From Elysia crispata (Eukaryota; Mollusca; Gastropoda; Plakobranchidae): DNA of 64,000 nucleotides. Positions 24,453 through 35,918 of this stretch are shown here, piece by piece. Location: contig JAWDGP010003624.1 in the NCBI GenBank assembly GCA_033675545.1, positions 1-64,000 on the forward strand, in the 5' to 3' direction. The translations under genes and the position numbers were made by a program. Numbering within the stretch: position 1 is the first letter of the stretch; every line of letters begins with the position of its first letter. Below the pieces are notes generated by a model. It ran no database searches, was not told the DNA's origin, and saw only the letters and a list, made by a program, of their open reading frames with translations.

Positions 24453-24595
24453 TTTCCTGCCTCATCTGGATCTAGATCTAGATCGACATCTGTCTCTGTA
24501 TCATACGGGTTATCACCATTATCACTATCTGCAGTACCCATAACATTTGTTGTAAACCAGCCCGCTTCTCCGTAGAGCGCTGAGGTTTGAAAAGG
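24453..24595 (-). CDS. Short acidic minus-strand ORF, uncertain
   Basis: On the minus strand a frame of about 50 codons reads QTSALYGEAGWFTTNVMGTA, DSDNGDNPYDTETDVDL and ends near DPDEAGKKMN. The acidic stretch includes GATCTA repeats similar to those at 62.4 and 62.7 kb. It is missing from block B, so it is probably an inserted repeat rather than a host exon. Low confidence. Confidence 0.15.
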
Positions 24596-24955
24596 TCTTA
24601 ACTCTCAGAACATACAGCTTAAATGGAAGAATAACGAAAGGCATGTGAAGATAAAAGTCAAACAAGTTGATTTGAGTGACTGAATTTTTGAGAGCCCAGT
24701 CCACCATGAGTGATGAATAGTTTTCTAATATTGTTGACCAATTTGTGAGACAACAGTACTCTTCAATCTTTTTAGCTAAACAGCAGGAGAAACATATTAA
24801 GATTAGCACATGATTTTACCATATCAATGGAATTCAAACTAGGTCCCATAATATGCCTGGGTTTTGTGCCAGATTGATAAAGATGAGCCTGGCCTGCTCT
24901 TAGCTAACAGATTGTCCACCTTCAACAGTAAATGTTGTCACAAACATCCAGAATA

Positions 24956-25080
<125 letters not shown>

Positions 25081-26443
25081 ACTAACATATTAAACCGAGG
25101 TCCTATTATGGGAAAATTGTCAATAGTGAAAGACATAGTTACTCACACTTCAGCTGAGATGTGAAAACCACACCACAAAACTTTCTTTTCCCTCCAGATT
25201 TCTCCAAAGCTGATGTACTAGATTGAAACCACCTTGTAAAAACAATGAGGTTGTTGGAGAACAACTCCGTAGAGTTTGTTCCTCATGATACTGCCTTTAG
25301 CATCATGAAGACCATCAATGACACAGGTTACCATTCTCCTCCCGCAAAGACCAAATACGACTCCATAACCTAAAATGCAAACAGCAATGTTGTAGATAAA
25401 ATATTGAAGACAGATATAAAAGCGGAATATTATATACATGTAGCTTGGTTTCTCTATGGTCATTCAAAGAAGATGCGAATATATCAAGGGAATTCTTTGA
25501 AGATTGATAAATAACTTTTACATTTTCGTTAAGTCCAGTGTGTTTCATAATTCATGATGTAACCTCAGTACATGGAGGAAAAATTTTTATTTCTCCGCTT
25601 TATGTTAGTTGGGCACTAGAGATAGCCCTATCGCCATCTACCAGTGATCTGTGGGTAGTTACACCTGTCCAAATCTTATCGCTCAGTGCTGCCCAGTAGA
25701 AATAAAACCATCATATTTTGGGGCATTTTAATCCGTCTTTGCTCTTTCAACTGCTAAAGACTGGATTGTATTTGTTCTCCCTCCATAATTCCCTGTTTTT
25801 CCATGATATATTCACGAAAATCTGATGATCCAACTAACTTAACTCTTGTAAAAGTGCGATGTTTGTAAATGAGGAGTATATGTTTATTAAATATTGAATT
25901 TTTAAAACATGATCAAGTAAGTTGTAATGCTAATTATAAGAATTCGGCTCAACAAATAAACTTTGTTTCTCCCACATACAGTAAAATTTCTTTGCAAAAC
26001 GCTAGTGTAGTTTGCTATAGGAACAATGGCAAAATTAATGGTGCTTATTTGTAGATGGGTAAAAAAATCGATCAGGGCATAATTTGCATACACAGAATGA
26101 ATTGACAGTAGGCTGCATCAAAAGGACGGAGGGTGAATGCAGTACAGTATCTCAATTAGATACACTTATCCATGCTTGTGGTGACTGATGCCAGGGCGAG
26201 AATGCTAAATACTAGTGACATCTACCAACCTCTGTCTCTGGAAGGTTTGCACGCCGACAATCTAGTCTTTCAAACAGAAACAGAGAGGGAGAAAAAAGAA
26301 GTAGCAAAGCACCAGAACTCACGGTATGCATCAATGATTAGCAAAGCTTTAGATAGGGTCACCCCTCAGTATCTACATATCTTGCTAGGAATTGTCTGAA
26401 GTTCTTCTGTAGACAACTATTGCATCCCATACTTTGGACAATA

Positions 26444-28949
26444 CTGCCGTACTTTGACAAAACGCCTTTAACAGTTTTGGCGCGAAAATCTTTTATTCTT
26501 TAAATCAATGGATATTTTCGTTCTCTATCTTATAGCAAAATCTAAGGCCTGAAAAAATCTTTGAATTTGAATAAATTTGAATTTTTTAACGGAAAAAAAT
26601 GCCCTTAGTTTTAAGGCATGCCTCAGTACTTTCACAAAACACCTTTACTTCGACAGAATGCCTTTAATCTAAAGCTACAGGTGTAAGTCATTGCGGTTAC
26701 AGTGCACCTGTGCTTTCACAAAACGCCTGATGATTATGTTTTTTCAAGAAAATGAGGTTTACTCCGGCTCATGAACCGCCATTTCATTTATCGCATGAAT
26801 TGTGTTTGATCACTGACTTATGAGATCAATCACAAGCCAATCCTCGACATTTGCCTTTACCTCTGACATCCTCTCAAAAAAAATTAGGCCTGTTTAAATC
26901 CAGCAAAAAGCTGTCTTCTCTATTAAATGAAGATCACTGAAGAATCCAAAATTTTTTTTAGTATAAAATAGCAGTGAAACAGTTCTAGATATCCAATGAT
27001 TGCTTCGCTATGAATCCTGAAAAAAAATTCTAAGATCTGTTCAAAGACCTGATAGCTAGGTAAGTGGATATTTATTTGATTGGAAGATACTTTACAACTT
27101 ATCATATTTAGAGTGTGAACTCGTACCGACTACATTCTTTAACAGTTATGCAGAAATTACTTTAGTGGTCGTATCCACTAAAAGAAAGACGCAGAGGAAG
27201 ATCCGGATGAGGCGACAACGATTTCGTTGCGGCTGACATGCAAAAGGTCATCATGCTAGCATCAATGCCCGGTGTCAAATCTTGTGTCTTCGTCAACCGG
27301 CGTGAGGCATATCACGAAACATTCGCGCCTTTAGGTGATCAGCACAAGAAGAAGCACGCCAAACAAGTGATGTCCATTTTGTGGCACAAGGGTATATCTG
27401 GTCGCTCTGCTGCTGACGTTACATCTGCCTTCATCAAGGCAATTTCAACAACGGCTGAGGACGCCAAAGACATTGTGATCTGGTGCGACAATTGCTCAGC
27501 TCAAAATAAAAACTGAAATTTATTCACGTCAATTACCAGATACATCAATAGCAATGCAGGTGTCCTACCACAGACAGTTACATTTAAGTACTTCGAAACG
27601 GGTCACACTTTCCTGTCAGCTGATTCATTTCATGGACTGGTGGAAAACAATATGCGCCGGAGGAAGAATGTCTTCAACTTTCATGATTTTGTGACGGTTG
27701 TTCAGTCATGTGGTGGTGCTCCAAAAACTGTAGAAATGCACTACCATGTTCGTCAAGTGGGACAAACGTGTCAGAGGAGGAAAAACTGTAAAGATACTAT
27801 ACCTTAAGCAAATTCAAAAGGCTCAATTTCGAGCAGGCTCAAAGAGTCTTTTTTTAAAATTATTACACGATGATGACGTTTTTGAAAAGTGTGACTTTCT
27901 GATGAAAAAAGACCCAAAGAGATATTGATTCTGGTTCAAACATACCTCAGATCCGATCAAAACCTCGAGGAATACCGGAGTGAAAGAAAATGAAAATCAT
28001 TGAGTCACTTCAACGCCTCATGCCCGAACCAAAACGTGCCTTTTGGAATACCATCCAAACAGACAACCGAGTCGCCGACCTCATGGAAATCGACATCACA
28101 GAAGATTTTGAAAAGACTGTTGTAAATAGTGTTTTGGACTAGTTATACATGTATTTTATTTGAATCTTTCCATTATATTTCTTTTTATGTCTCTTCATAC
28201 GCTCTCCCTAAACGTGGGTTATCTCTAAATTAATGTCCGTCTTCTTTTTATTCGAGTTAGTATTTTCCTGGACGTTCTTAATATGTTTGATTTAATACCC
28301 TCCTTTACCTTTCTTTTCATTTTTTACCACAATTCCAGTTTAGCGAATGCTTTAAATTTATAATCTTATCTGTACATTATATATTCTATGGAAACACCAT
28401 ATCTTTCTGTAAACATATTTATTCATCATGTCTTCATTTATATGCTATTTCTTAGTCCACTGTAGCTCTTTTGTAAAACCAATAAAGAAAATAAAGTCAT
28501 CAAATTGTCCTCTACTGCATATTAAAGTGTTTATAGACAGAGAGATAGAAGAATGTGATGAGGTTTTGACTAGTAAAGGTGTTTTGTTAAAGTAAGGACG
28601 GGTGCTAAAGGTGTAATTTCAACTTTCAAAGTGTTGGTAAAGGCGCTTTCTGAAATTATTGTGGCCACGCATGAGCCCTTAGCTAGCCAAAGGCGTTTTG
28701 CCAAAGAACCTCTGGTTTATTGTGATAAAAATTCTATGACAAAATGCCTTTAAGGTTCTAATACCTTTATTTTTAAACTTTTATACAAAGTATGTAACTT
28801 GAAATCAGACCAAGCCCTTTTTTATCCATTTGTCATGAAAAAAAACGAAATCTGATTAAAATCTTAGCTATAATTTGTGAAACAAACTAAATCGCGTTTG
28901 TCTCAGATCAAGGTTTTTACATTAAAGGTGTTTTGTCAAAGTACGGCAG
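26444..28949 (+). mobile_element. 2.5-kb TIR DNA transposon with AATA target duplication
   Basis: Terminal inverted repeats start CTGCCGTACTTTGACAAAAC and extend to CCTTTA (26 bp, one mismatch) at 26,444 and, inverted, ending at 28,949. Both sides are flanked by AATA (26,440-26,443 and 28,950-28,953), a 4-bp target-site duplication. Motifs like CTTTNACAAAACGCCTTTA recur inside both ends (26,630, 26,715, 28,575, 28,690, 28,738) as subterminal repeats. The interior carries a broken transposase-like gene on the plus strand. A 4-bp duplication is known for Sola- and Academ-type elements; assignment to a superfamily is only inference. The element lies between blocks A and B. Confidence 0.85.
27235..28142 (+). 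pseudogene. Broken transposase-like gene (DUF7869-type core)
   Basis: The frame from 27,235 reads ADMQKVIMLASMPGVKSC and on to IVIWCDNCSAQNKN, where a TGA (27,514-27,516) replaces an expected Trp codon. The same frame continues as NLFTSITRYINSNAGVLP through FETGHTFLSADSFHGLVE to about 27,750. A further piece in another frame lies at 27,746-27,928, and the C-terminus is at 27,990-28,142 (MKIIESLQRLMPEPKRAFW). The WCDNC.AQNKN and GHTF.SADSFH..VE motifs are shared by a large family of invertebrate transposon proteins, probably with RNase H-like catalytic D and E residues. At least three breaks, so inactive. Confidence 0.6.
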
Positions 28950-28953
28950 AATA

Positions 28954-29322
28954 AGCATTTGGGTTGAAGGTCCTGGGAGACCAAGGAACAGAGCCATTTC
29001 AAAATTAGAAAGAGAATATGAGAATGTGCCTTTGATATTCGGAATGAGTTGAACAGACTAAAACACATTATGACTGTACAGTTATTACAAATTTCTCCTG
29101 CTCTTCATTGCCTAGAAAAGTAACTGATTGTAATATTGATGCACTTTATCCTGTATATCTAAGAATTTATTAATCAATCACACCTGATTTGTTTATTTAT
29201 TTATTTATTAATTAATTTAACATGCCTAATTTATTTTTTTTTATTTAATAATCTATTGTACTTGTGATAATGCATTACTATCTATTTTCATACCAATTTC
29301 AACATGATTAACACCTAAGAAA
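28954..29322. other. Non-coding stretch
   Basis: AT-rich, including a short (TTTA)n run near 29,190. No gene is seen. Confidence 0.45.
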
Positions 29323-29661
29323 ATGATGATAAAAATTGACTGGCAATTTCAATGTCAATACAACTGGTATGCACTGTATAAACAAGCCTACACCATTAAA
29401 TATCTTAACTTTATTTCTTGTGTGGACTCATTTATCTCATATCTGAAGGGTAAGAAGAAACAAAAAGCATTCAACCAAGTGCAAAATGTGAAAGTGGGCT
29501 ACCTTGAACATGAGGTTCTTGCAGACAAAGAGTTGATAATTTTCTCAAGGTCTTCAGCTTATGGTGCCAAGTTGGATATTCCAAACTTTACCTGTGATAA
29601 GGAGGATTTAGTGAAGAGAAATCACGTGGATGAATATTTATTTAGAAAAGAGCAATGCTGA
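29323..29661 (+). CDS. 112-codon ORF, block B exon-like copy
   Basis: An open frame begins at ATG 29,323 and ends in a TGA. Its second half (KVGYLEHEVLADKELIIF, then SSAYGAKLDIPNFTCDKEDL and VKRNHVDEYLFRKEQC) is homologous to 18,082-18,273 in block A. The first half (Trp/Tyr-rich) lies in sequence that also aligns with A but is not open there. There is no signal peptide or recognised domain. It may be a real exon kept in B, or a chance frame in duplicated intron. Confidence 0.3.
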   Translation: MMIKIDWQFQCQYNWYALYKQAYTIKYLNFISCVDSFISYLKGKKKQKAFNQVQNVKVGYLEHEVLADKELIIFSRSSAYGAKLDIPNFTCDKEDLVKRNHVDEYLFRKEQC

Positions 29662-31512
29662 TATGAGATTTCTTTCATTTCTCTTTAAAACTTACTTATC
29701 TACAAAATTGCTTTGAATTATATTTTTAATTGTAGTTTTATTTAGAAAAAATTTTAAGAAATTAAAAAAACCCCTTTATTATTGTGTAGCAGCCAGAAAA
29801 AAGCGCAGAAAAGATGCAACTTGATTCTAAAGTTGGGAATTTCTCTAGAAAATTACGTACAAGTCATCCAAACCATGCCAAGACACAGGGCAAAAATACC
29901 CATATCTTACTGGTTTTGGTTTTGCTTTGTAAAAATCTGCATTTTCTAATTGTCTTAAACCCTTTAAAAGGTCTTAGAAGTAATGGCATCTGAACTTGGG
30001 TTGTTTAACCATTGATTTTTGTAAGATGGTAAGTATCTCAATGTAATTGCTATTTTTGATTAAATGTGTCTAAGAGTGCTATCAAAATATAAAAAAACAA
30101 ATCAAACATGAAGGTCAATCTGTAGTTACTTCTCTTTTTCTGTTTTGGTGATGCTTAGCCTGAGTGATATATGAACTCTAAAGAGAGAAACACTAAAGAT
30201 CACATAACCTGTTCAAGATCTTCTTTCATATGCTATAAATAATTATGCTATATTGTGCTCTGAACAATTTTGAGAATGTGCAGTGAATAGATCTAGCCTA
30301 GATTTAATTATATACCGTAGCTAATGAAAGCTTTCGTAACCAGTGAATCTGAAAGTAAAAGTAAATGTAGCCTCACAGACTTGTAGGAGGATTAAAAATT
30401 AAGCTGGCGCACTGATGCAAAAGCAAATGTAAAAAACCATGATCAAAAGGGTATTATGAGTGCATATGCTTGGGTATAATTAATACTAATAAAGGATTAA
30501 CAACAGCACGATCTGAGATGACTTGATTTATTATGCAACTTGTACGACTGACTTGCAATGCATGACGTAACATAAATGTACTGGATTGCTAATGGTATCA
30601 TCGTAGTTTTATAACTTCAGCTTTTTATGTATTAATGATAATTATGTAACATCTCCCCTTTAAAGCTAAAAATAAATATGCTAAAACCTTTACATTTTAA
30701 GAAGAGTATAGAACTTGAATAAAAGGTATAAATTCAACGCGTGGTTAAGTGTCTTCACTACAGTACAGTTTTTTTATCCTATACTTAAATGAATTAATCA
30801 ACAAAAGCTTTAAAGAGTTTTATTCATTTAGCTTAGCATTCAAAGTCTTGAAAACTTAAACAAGTGTTGGCTATGGTAAATGAGAAATTTAAAATGAATT
30901 AAACTTGAAACTTTACAACCCTCAAAACTTTAAAACTTTAACAATAATAACAGTTCATTCTTGGTATCGGATAGGCAGCTTGACGACCCGACCAGATCTT
31001 ATGGTTTTCGCAGGCTGTTGGGATGGCTCAGTTGAAACCTCCATAGGTGGTTGCTGTGCAGGGACTCCACTGGTTGGTTGTTCAGGTACCTCCTGATATG
31101 GGGCTGCTGGTGCTGACTGTTGTAGACCATCTGGCTGGTGTTCGTAATGCAGAGTGTATTCAACATGGGTTGGGATCAGGCTATGGTGTTTTTCACCATT
31201 CACAAGATGTTGTCTGTTGCGCCGCAGCATCCTGTCCTTTGTCTTGATGATGTAAGGTCGCAGGATTGTCACTCTCGACACCACCTGTGCTGGCTCCCAC
31301 AAGCCTTTATGCCTATATCTAATGTATGCTCCAGGTTTCAACTCAGGTAACCTGCAGGTGTGTTGATTATACCACTGCTTACTGAAGAAACTATTTTCCT
31401 TGTCCCTATTCTTCTTCCTGTGATATTTTACTATTGGTAGCAATGTTCTTATTTTCCTTCCCATTAGCAACTCTGCAGGGGATTTAGCCTTGGTTTTTGG
31501 TGCAGCCCTATA

Positions 31513-32699
31513 CAGTAGAATCACTTTAAACCAAAAGCCGCTAAACCGAAAAATTCGATGAACCGAAAAAAAATCGATAAATTGTGCGAATTTCCTCTTT
31601 GCCTTTGTACCCTTTCCCCGATAAACCGAAATGGCACTGCCTTTAAATCGAAATAACTTTTCTCTATTTTTTCTCTTTCTTCCCCTTTTCTTTATTAACC
31701 CAGAGGGAAAAAAAATCAAAACAAACCCAATGCCTAGTACACGTAATTGTATGAAGGGAAGAGTGGGCGTTTTTTGATAATCTAATAGCTGATGGGGGGT
31801 GGGGAGGGGCACACCGATCAAGCCATGCAAGCACACAGTCGATGAATGGGAATGAGGAGGGGTGGTAGCAGTGGTAAGCGATGGTGATTGGACATTCACG
31901 CAAGGGATCGCCACTGCACCGTCCCGCTCGTGCAGTCAGTGGTTGTGCTTTTGTGCGTGTATGTGTGTGAATAGAGATCTAGTGCTTTGTGAGACGGTAG
32001 AGATAGACACATGGAGCCTTCTTTCTTTTTTACCGACGCACTGATACTGACACTAGTGACAATGATACTGCATCCTTTGTAAAGTAGTTGTATGTTCTTC
32101 AATACAGGGGGACAGGCACCGTGACACACACACACCGCCACAGTTCCAGCTTTTACATCGTCTGCATTGAACATCGACACAGTGCTACTGATCAGTACAT
32201 GTACTCTAATTTCTAATTACTTTGGCCTACAACTTGCGATAGTTTTCAACATTTCGCTTTATCCAACTATAAGACGTCGAAAAGAAAGCACTCTGCTTAC
32301 ACATTGGAATTTAAACAGAAAATCTTATCCGAAGTGGATGAAAAGAACCTATCGAAGATAGAAATCTGTAAAAAACATAGCATCCCAAACTCAACGCTGT
32401 CTACAATTTTGAAAGACAGGGAGAAGTTACAGAAGGCTCGTGAAGATTCGAAATTTTGCCCGACTACCAAGAAAATGAAACTTTGCAGTCATGAAGAGCT
32501 GGAAGAAGCAGTGTTTCTCTGGTTTCGACAAGTCAGGGCAATACATGTTCCATTTTCAGGCCCAGTTATTATTGGCAACAGAAATGCGGTTACTTCCCCT
32601 GAAAAATGACCTAAAACAAAACTAGCTTTAAACCGAAATGCTTTTAAACAGAAATGAATTCAAAGGGCCCCAAAATTTCGGTTTAAAGTGATTCTATTG
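31513..32699 (+). mobile_element. pogo/Tigger-like DNA transposon nested in the Gypsy fossil
   Basis: Inverted ends CAGTAGAATCACTTTAAACC (31,513) and its near-complement ending GTGATTCTATTG (32,699) are flanked by TA on both sides (31,511-31,512 and 32,700-32,701). The TA duplication and CA(G/A)T-type ends are the signature of the pogo/Tigger branch of Tc1/mariner. At 1,187 bp it is internally deleted: it keeps only the start of the transposase. Confidence 0.9.
32304..32609 (+). pseudogene. pogo/Tigger transposase N-terminal fragment
   Basis: 101 codons beginning MEFKQKILSEVDEKNLSKIE. Residues about 1-45 form a CENP-B N-type helix-turn-helix (CKKHSIPNSTLSTILKDREK), the psq-like DNA-binding domain. 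Residues about 68-92 start the second CENP-B-type domain (EELEEAVFLWFRQVRAIHVP, FSGPVI). The frame then runs into non-homologous sequence and stops, with the DDE catalytic domain absent. Full Tigger transposases are about 400-600 residues. The fragment could still bind DNA but cannot transpose. Confidence 0.75.
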
Positions 32700-35009
32700 T
32701 AGTTTAAGATTGAAATGTCTGGATCTTCTTTGCTTTCTTTCCCTTTCTTGAATTTTTTTATAGTTTGAACACTTCTCACTATAAAGCCATTTGATCTTGG
32801 AAAATGGTTGTTATGTGTTCTATATCCCATGACTTGAGAAAATTTTGGAAGGTTCTTGACGCGTATTGGGGTCCATTGTCAGAAACTAAAGAGATGGGAG
32901 TTCCGTGTTGTACAAAAATGTTCTTGAGATATTTGATGACGCTCTCACTAGTGGTTGAACCCAGCTTACAAACTTCAAAAAATTTTGAGAAGTAGTCACA
33001 CATGAAAAGAAAATCCTTTCCATCCAAGAGGCTAATTTTATCCATAGTTTGTTTGGGATATCATGTGGCTGTAGTGGCTCCTTTTGTTGGACACTTCCAT
33101 GTCTTTGACACACATGGCAGCTGCTCACTCTCTCCTCGATCAGCCTCATCATTCCAAGCCAGAATATTCCTGTTTTTGCTCTGTTTTGAGACAATTCAAT
33201 GCCGAGATGTCCTTGGTGGTTGTCTGATTGACTGTGGCCATGCTTTTACCTAGGATCTCAGTTTTCGCAATGTCTCGTCATATTCTTGTCTGTGTCTAAT
33301 TTCTGTATTCTTTTGTAGAGTTGCGTGAAAGTGTTTTGACTACAGAGTCAACAAAGTCTTGAATCTCTTGTTCTGGAATCTCTGGTTTTATTGAACTGTT
33401 TTGTTCTGTTGCTCTTGACAGTGTGTCGGACAAAACTTGTTCCTTTTCTTTCTTGGAGGACACTTGTATGTCATATGGTTGCATTCTGAGCAAAAATCAT
33501 TGAATTCTCATTATCGCCACTATTGGCTTGTGATCAGTCGAAACGTAGGTCTTTCTCCCATAGACGTACTGGTGGAAACTTTCTAAAGAAAAGACTATTG
33601 CCAGTGTCTCTTTTTTGATTTGCGCATATCTTTGTTCTGCTGCAGAGAGACTCCTTGATGCGCAAGTAACAGGTTGGTTTCCTTGCAACAGTACAGCTCC
33701 GAGACCATCTTTACTGGCATCACATTGTATGGTGACTGGTTTTGTGACTTTGAAAAACAGCGTAATGTGGGACATGAAGTCAGCGCTTTTTTTCAAATCT
33801 TGCACCACTTCTTCGTGCTTTGGCATCCACTGCCATCCGGTGTCGTTTTCTAGAAACTCTCTTAGTGGTGCTGTTTTGCTGGACATGTCTGGAATGAATT
33901 TCATTAAGTATGTCACCATTCCCAAAAATCTCATTAACTCTTGCTTTGAATTTGGTATTAGCATGTTTTTGATTGCTGAGATCTTCTTTTGGTCCACCTT
34001 TATGCTATTCTCTGTGAAAACGTGTCCCAAGTAATCAATTTCTTCTTTGATGAACTCATATTTGCCTGAATTAAACTTAAGGCCGTATTCTCTCGTACGC
34101 TTGAAAACCTCTTCTAGGCGTTCGAAATGTTGCTCCAAAGAGTTGCTCCAGACGCAAAGATTGTCTAAATAGCAAGATACACCAAAAAACTTGTCTATTG
34201 ATTTTTGGTACACTTCTGGTGCTGACAAAATTCCAAATGGCATTCTCAAAAATCTGTATCGTCCAAAAGGTGTAGAGAAAGTGCATAGCTTTGATGATTC
34301 CTTGTCTTGAGGGATCTGGTAAAACCTGCTCGAAGCGTCTAACTAATTTTGCGCCTGCCGTCTTACTTGAGATTTCTTCAACTGTGGGTATCTAATGGTA
34401 CTCTCGTTTCAGTGCTGAGTTTAATCTCTGAGGATCTAGACATAGTCTAACTTTACCGTTTGGTTGGTTCACCACTATAACAGGATTGTCCTAATCTGCA
34501 GCTTCTTCTTCCTTGGAGATCACTCCTAGTTTTCCCATTCTTTTCAGTTCAGTTTCCACTTTGTCTCTTTGCGAGTATGGTATTTTTCTGGCTGCAGAAA
34601 CAATCGGCTCAATGTTCTCATCGATTGTCATGTGATTATGTGTTTTTGGCATGCCTAGCTCTCCAAACTTGTCTTTGTATTTCTTCACAAGATTTTCTTT
34701 GTTCATATTCTTGTTCAGTTCATCAACTCTCCTAATCAAATTCAGCTTTTCAGTTGAATCTAGGCCAATAATTGTTTGTGCTCCCTCTGTAGAGGTAATA
34801 ATAAACTTCATCCAATACTTTTCGCCTTTGTAGAAGCATGGTATGTTCACCTGCCCAAGAACTGGTATCTTGTCACCTGAATAGGATGTCAGCTTTACTG
34901 ATGATTTTTCAATCATTGCACCCAATTTGTCTGTTGTAAACTTTGACATGACATTTGCTTGGGCTCCATTATCAACTTTAGCTAAAAATGTAGACAAAAT
35001 CAAACTAGA

Positions 35010-35446
35010 ATGATGTAGAAATTGAAATCTTTTGCTAGCGATTAACAGAAGATTTCTGTTCTACAGTAGCCATTTGTTATTTTCTTTTGTAAGTTGGTGA
35101 GTTTTGCATTGGTATCTTTTGACCATCTATGCCAGGTGAGCAAAATATTTAACATTTTTTAGAGCATACAAATAATTTATTAAAAAAGAAAAAGAAAAAA
35201 AATATAGAACTAATCACCCCACAAGTTTTGACAATGTACACATTTTTAACTTCTTTTCCACATAAGATCATGAAATTTTGTTTACATTACTTTCATATCA
35301 AGGATATGTTGGCTTCCCCTACAGTAGCTGACTATAGAGTCTTGAAAAGCGGAGGCTGAAACACAAGCAAGGGGTTAGCTCATAGCAAGGTTTTGTGCAG
35401 AACTGCATGCCTCTTTTTTCATAAGCAAGGTTTGAAAATGTCAAAC
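35010..35446. other. Non-coding stretch of block B
   Basis: Matches block A 19,470-19,990. No open frame is shared between the copies. Confidence 0.45.
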
Positions 35447-35449
35447 ACA

Positions 35450-35602
35450 TTGAAAATGTTTTTATTGGCTAAGGCTAAGTCCTATCCGGGTAAATGGAGA
35501 GAATTAAAGCTCTTTCGTAAATTTAATAGAAGTTTCAATTACTACAGGGTCTTTGAGGGTGCTTCTATTTACTTTAGCAATGCTGTAATCAGAGATTATT
35601 GA
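35450..35602 (+). CDS. Exon-like segment, block B copy (KAKSYPGKWRELK)
   Basis: Open from an upstream ATG at 35,393 to TGA 35,600-35,602. The conserved part reads MFLLAKAKSYPGKWRELKLF, then RKFNRSFNYYRVFEGASIYF and SNAVIRDY. The block A counterpart (about 20,030-20,190) has an in-frame TGA. A pyrimidine-poor CTACAG inside the segment could instead be an acceptor. Unrecognised protein; may be chance. Confidence 0.25.
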   Translation: MKMFLLAKAKSYPGKWRELKLFRKFNRSFNYYRVFEGASIYFSNAVIRDY

Positions 35603-35767
35603 AACATGGAACTATCATTATTAATTTTTATCACATAAACTTTAAAATCACCACAAGGATAAAGTACATAATTATAAACTGAAGGTCATGCATCTATTGA
35701 GCATTTTCCTATTTTCTTTTTGCATTCACAGCCTAAGAAAAGGTCACTTTGATACTATGTAAAAAAG

Positions 35768-35918
35768 CAACCTACAACTATAATACAAAACCATTGAACC
35801 CTGGTGACCTCCACAGGATCATAAGGTTTATAAAAGGTTCTGCAGTGAACCATAGCCTCACCCTGCCTGGAAGAATTTCAGGCTTTCACCAGTCTGGGCT
35901 GAAACTCTTGCCATCACA
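35768..35918 (+). pseudogene. Frameshifted copy of the KPLNPG exon
   Basis: Homologous to 20,341-20,486. The first part reads YNYNTKPLNPGDLHRIIRFI, KG. A 5-bp difference follows (GGTTCTGCAGTGAACC against GGCTGCGAACC), after which the frame no longer matches the A copy. Although a different frame remains open to the donor region, the loss of the shared reading suggests decay of this copy. Confidence 0.4.

Larger units (their letters stand above)
30460..35003 (-). mobile_element. Gypsy (Ty3-like) LTR retrotransposon fossil
   Basis: A broken Ty3/Gypsy copy on the minus strand. In element order it shows a retropepsin-like region (34.5-35.0 kb), reverse transcriptase and RNase H (about 33.3-34.3 kb), and an integrase (from about 33.2 kb, continuing beyond the nested insertion to about 31.0 kb). 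A purine-rich tract followed by TGTTACATAA (minus strand, near 30,650) probably marks the start of the 3' LTR; its far edge is uncertain. No 5' LTR or gag is seen, because block A-like sequence resumes at about 34,990. There are several breaks plus a 1.2-kb pogo-type insertion, so it is old and inactive. Confidence 0.8.

Noticed and set aside
30955-31914. 319-codon minus-strand ORF as a host gene
   Set aside because: It runs from the Gypsy integrase end into the inserted pogo element; the composite is a coincidence of two mobile elements.
33615-34034. 139-codon plus-strand ORF
   Set aside because: Antisense shadow of the Gypsy reverse transcriptase region.
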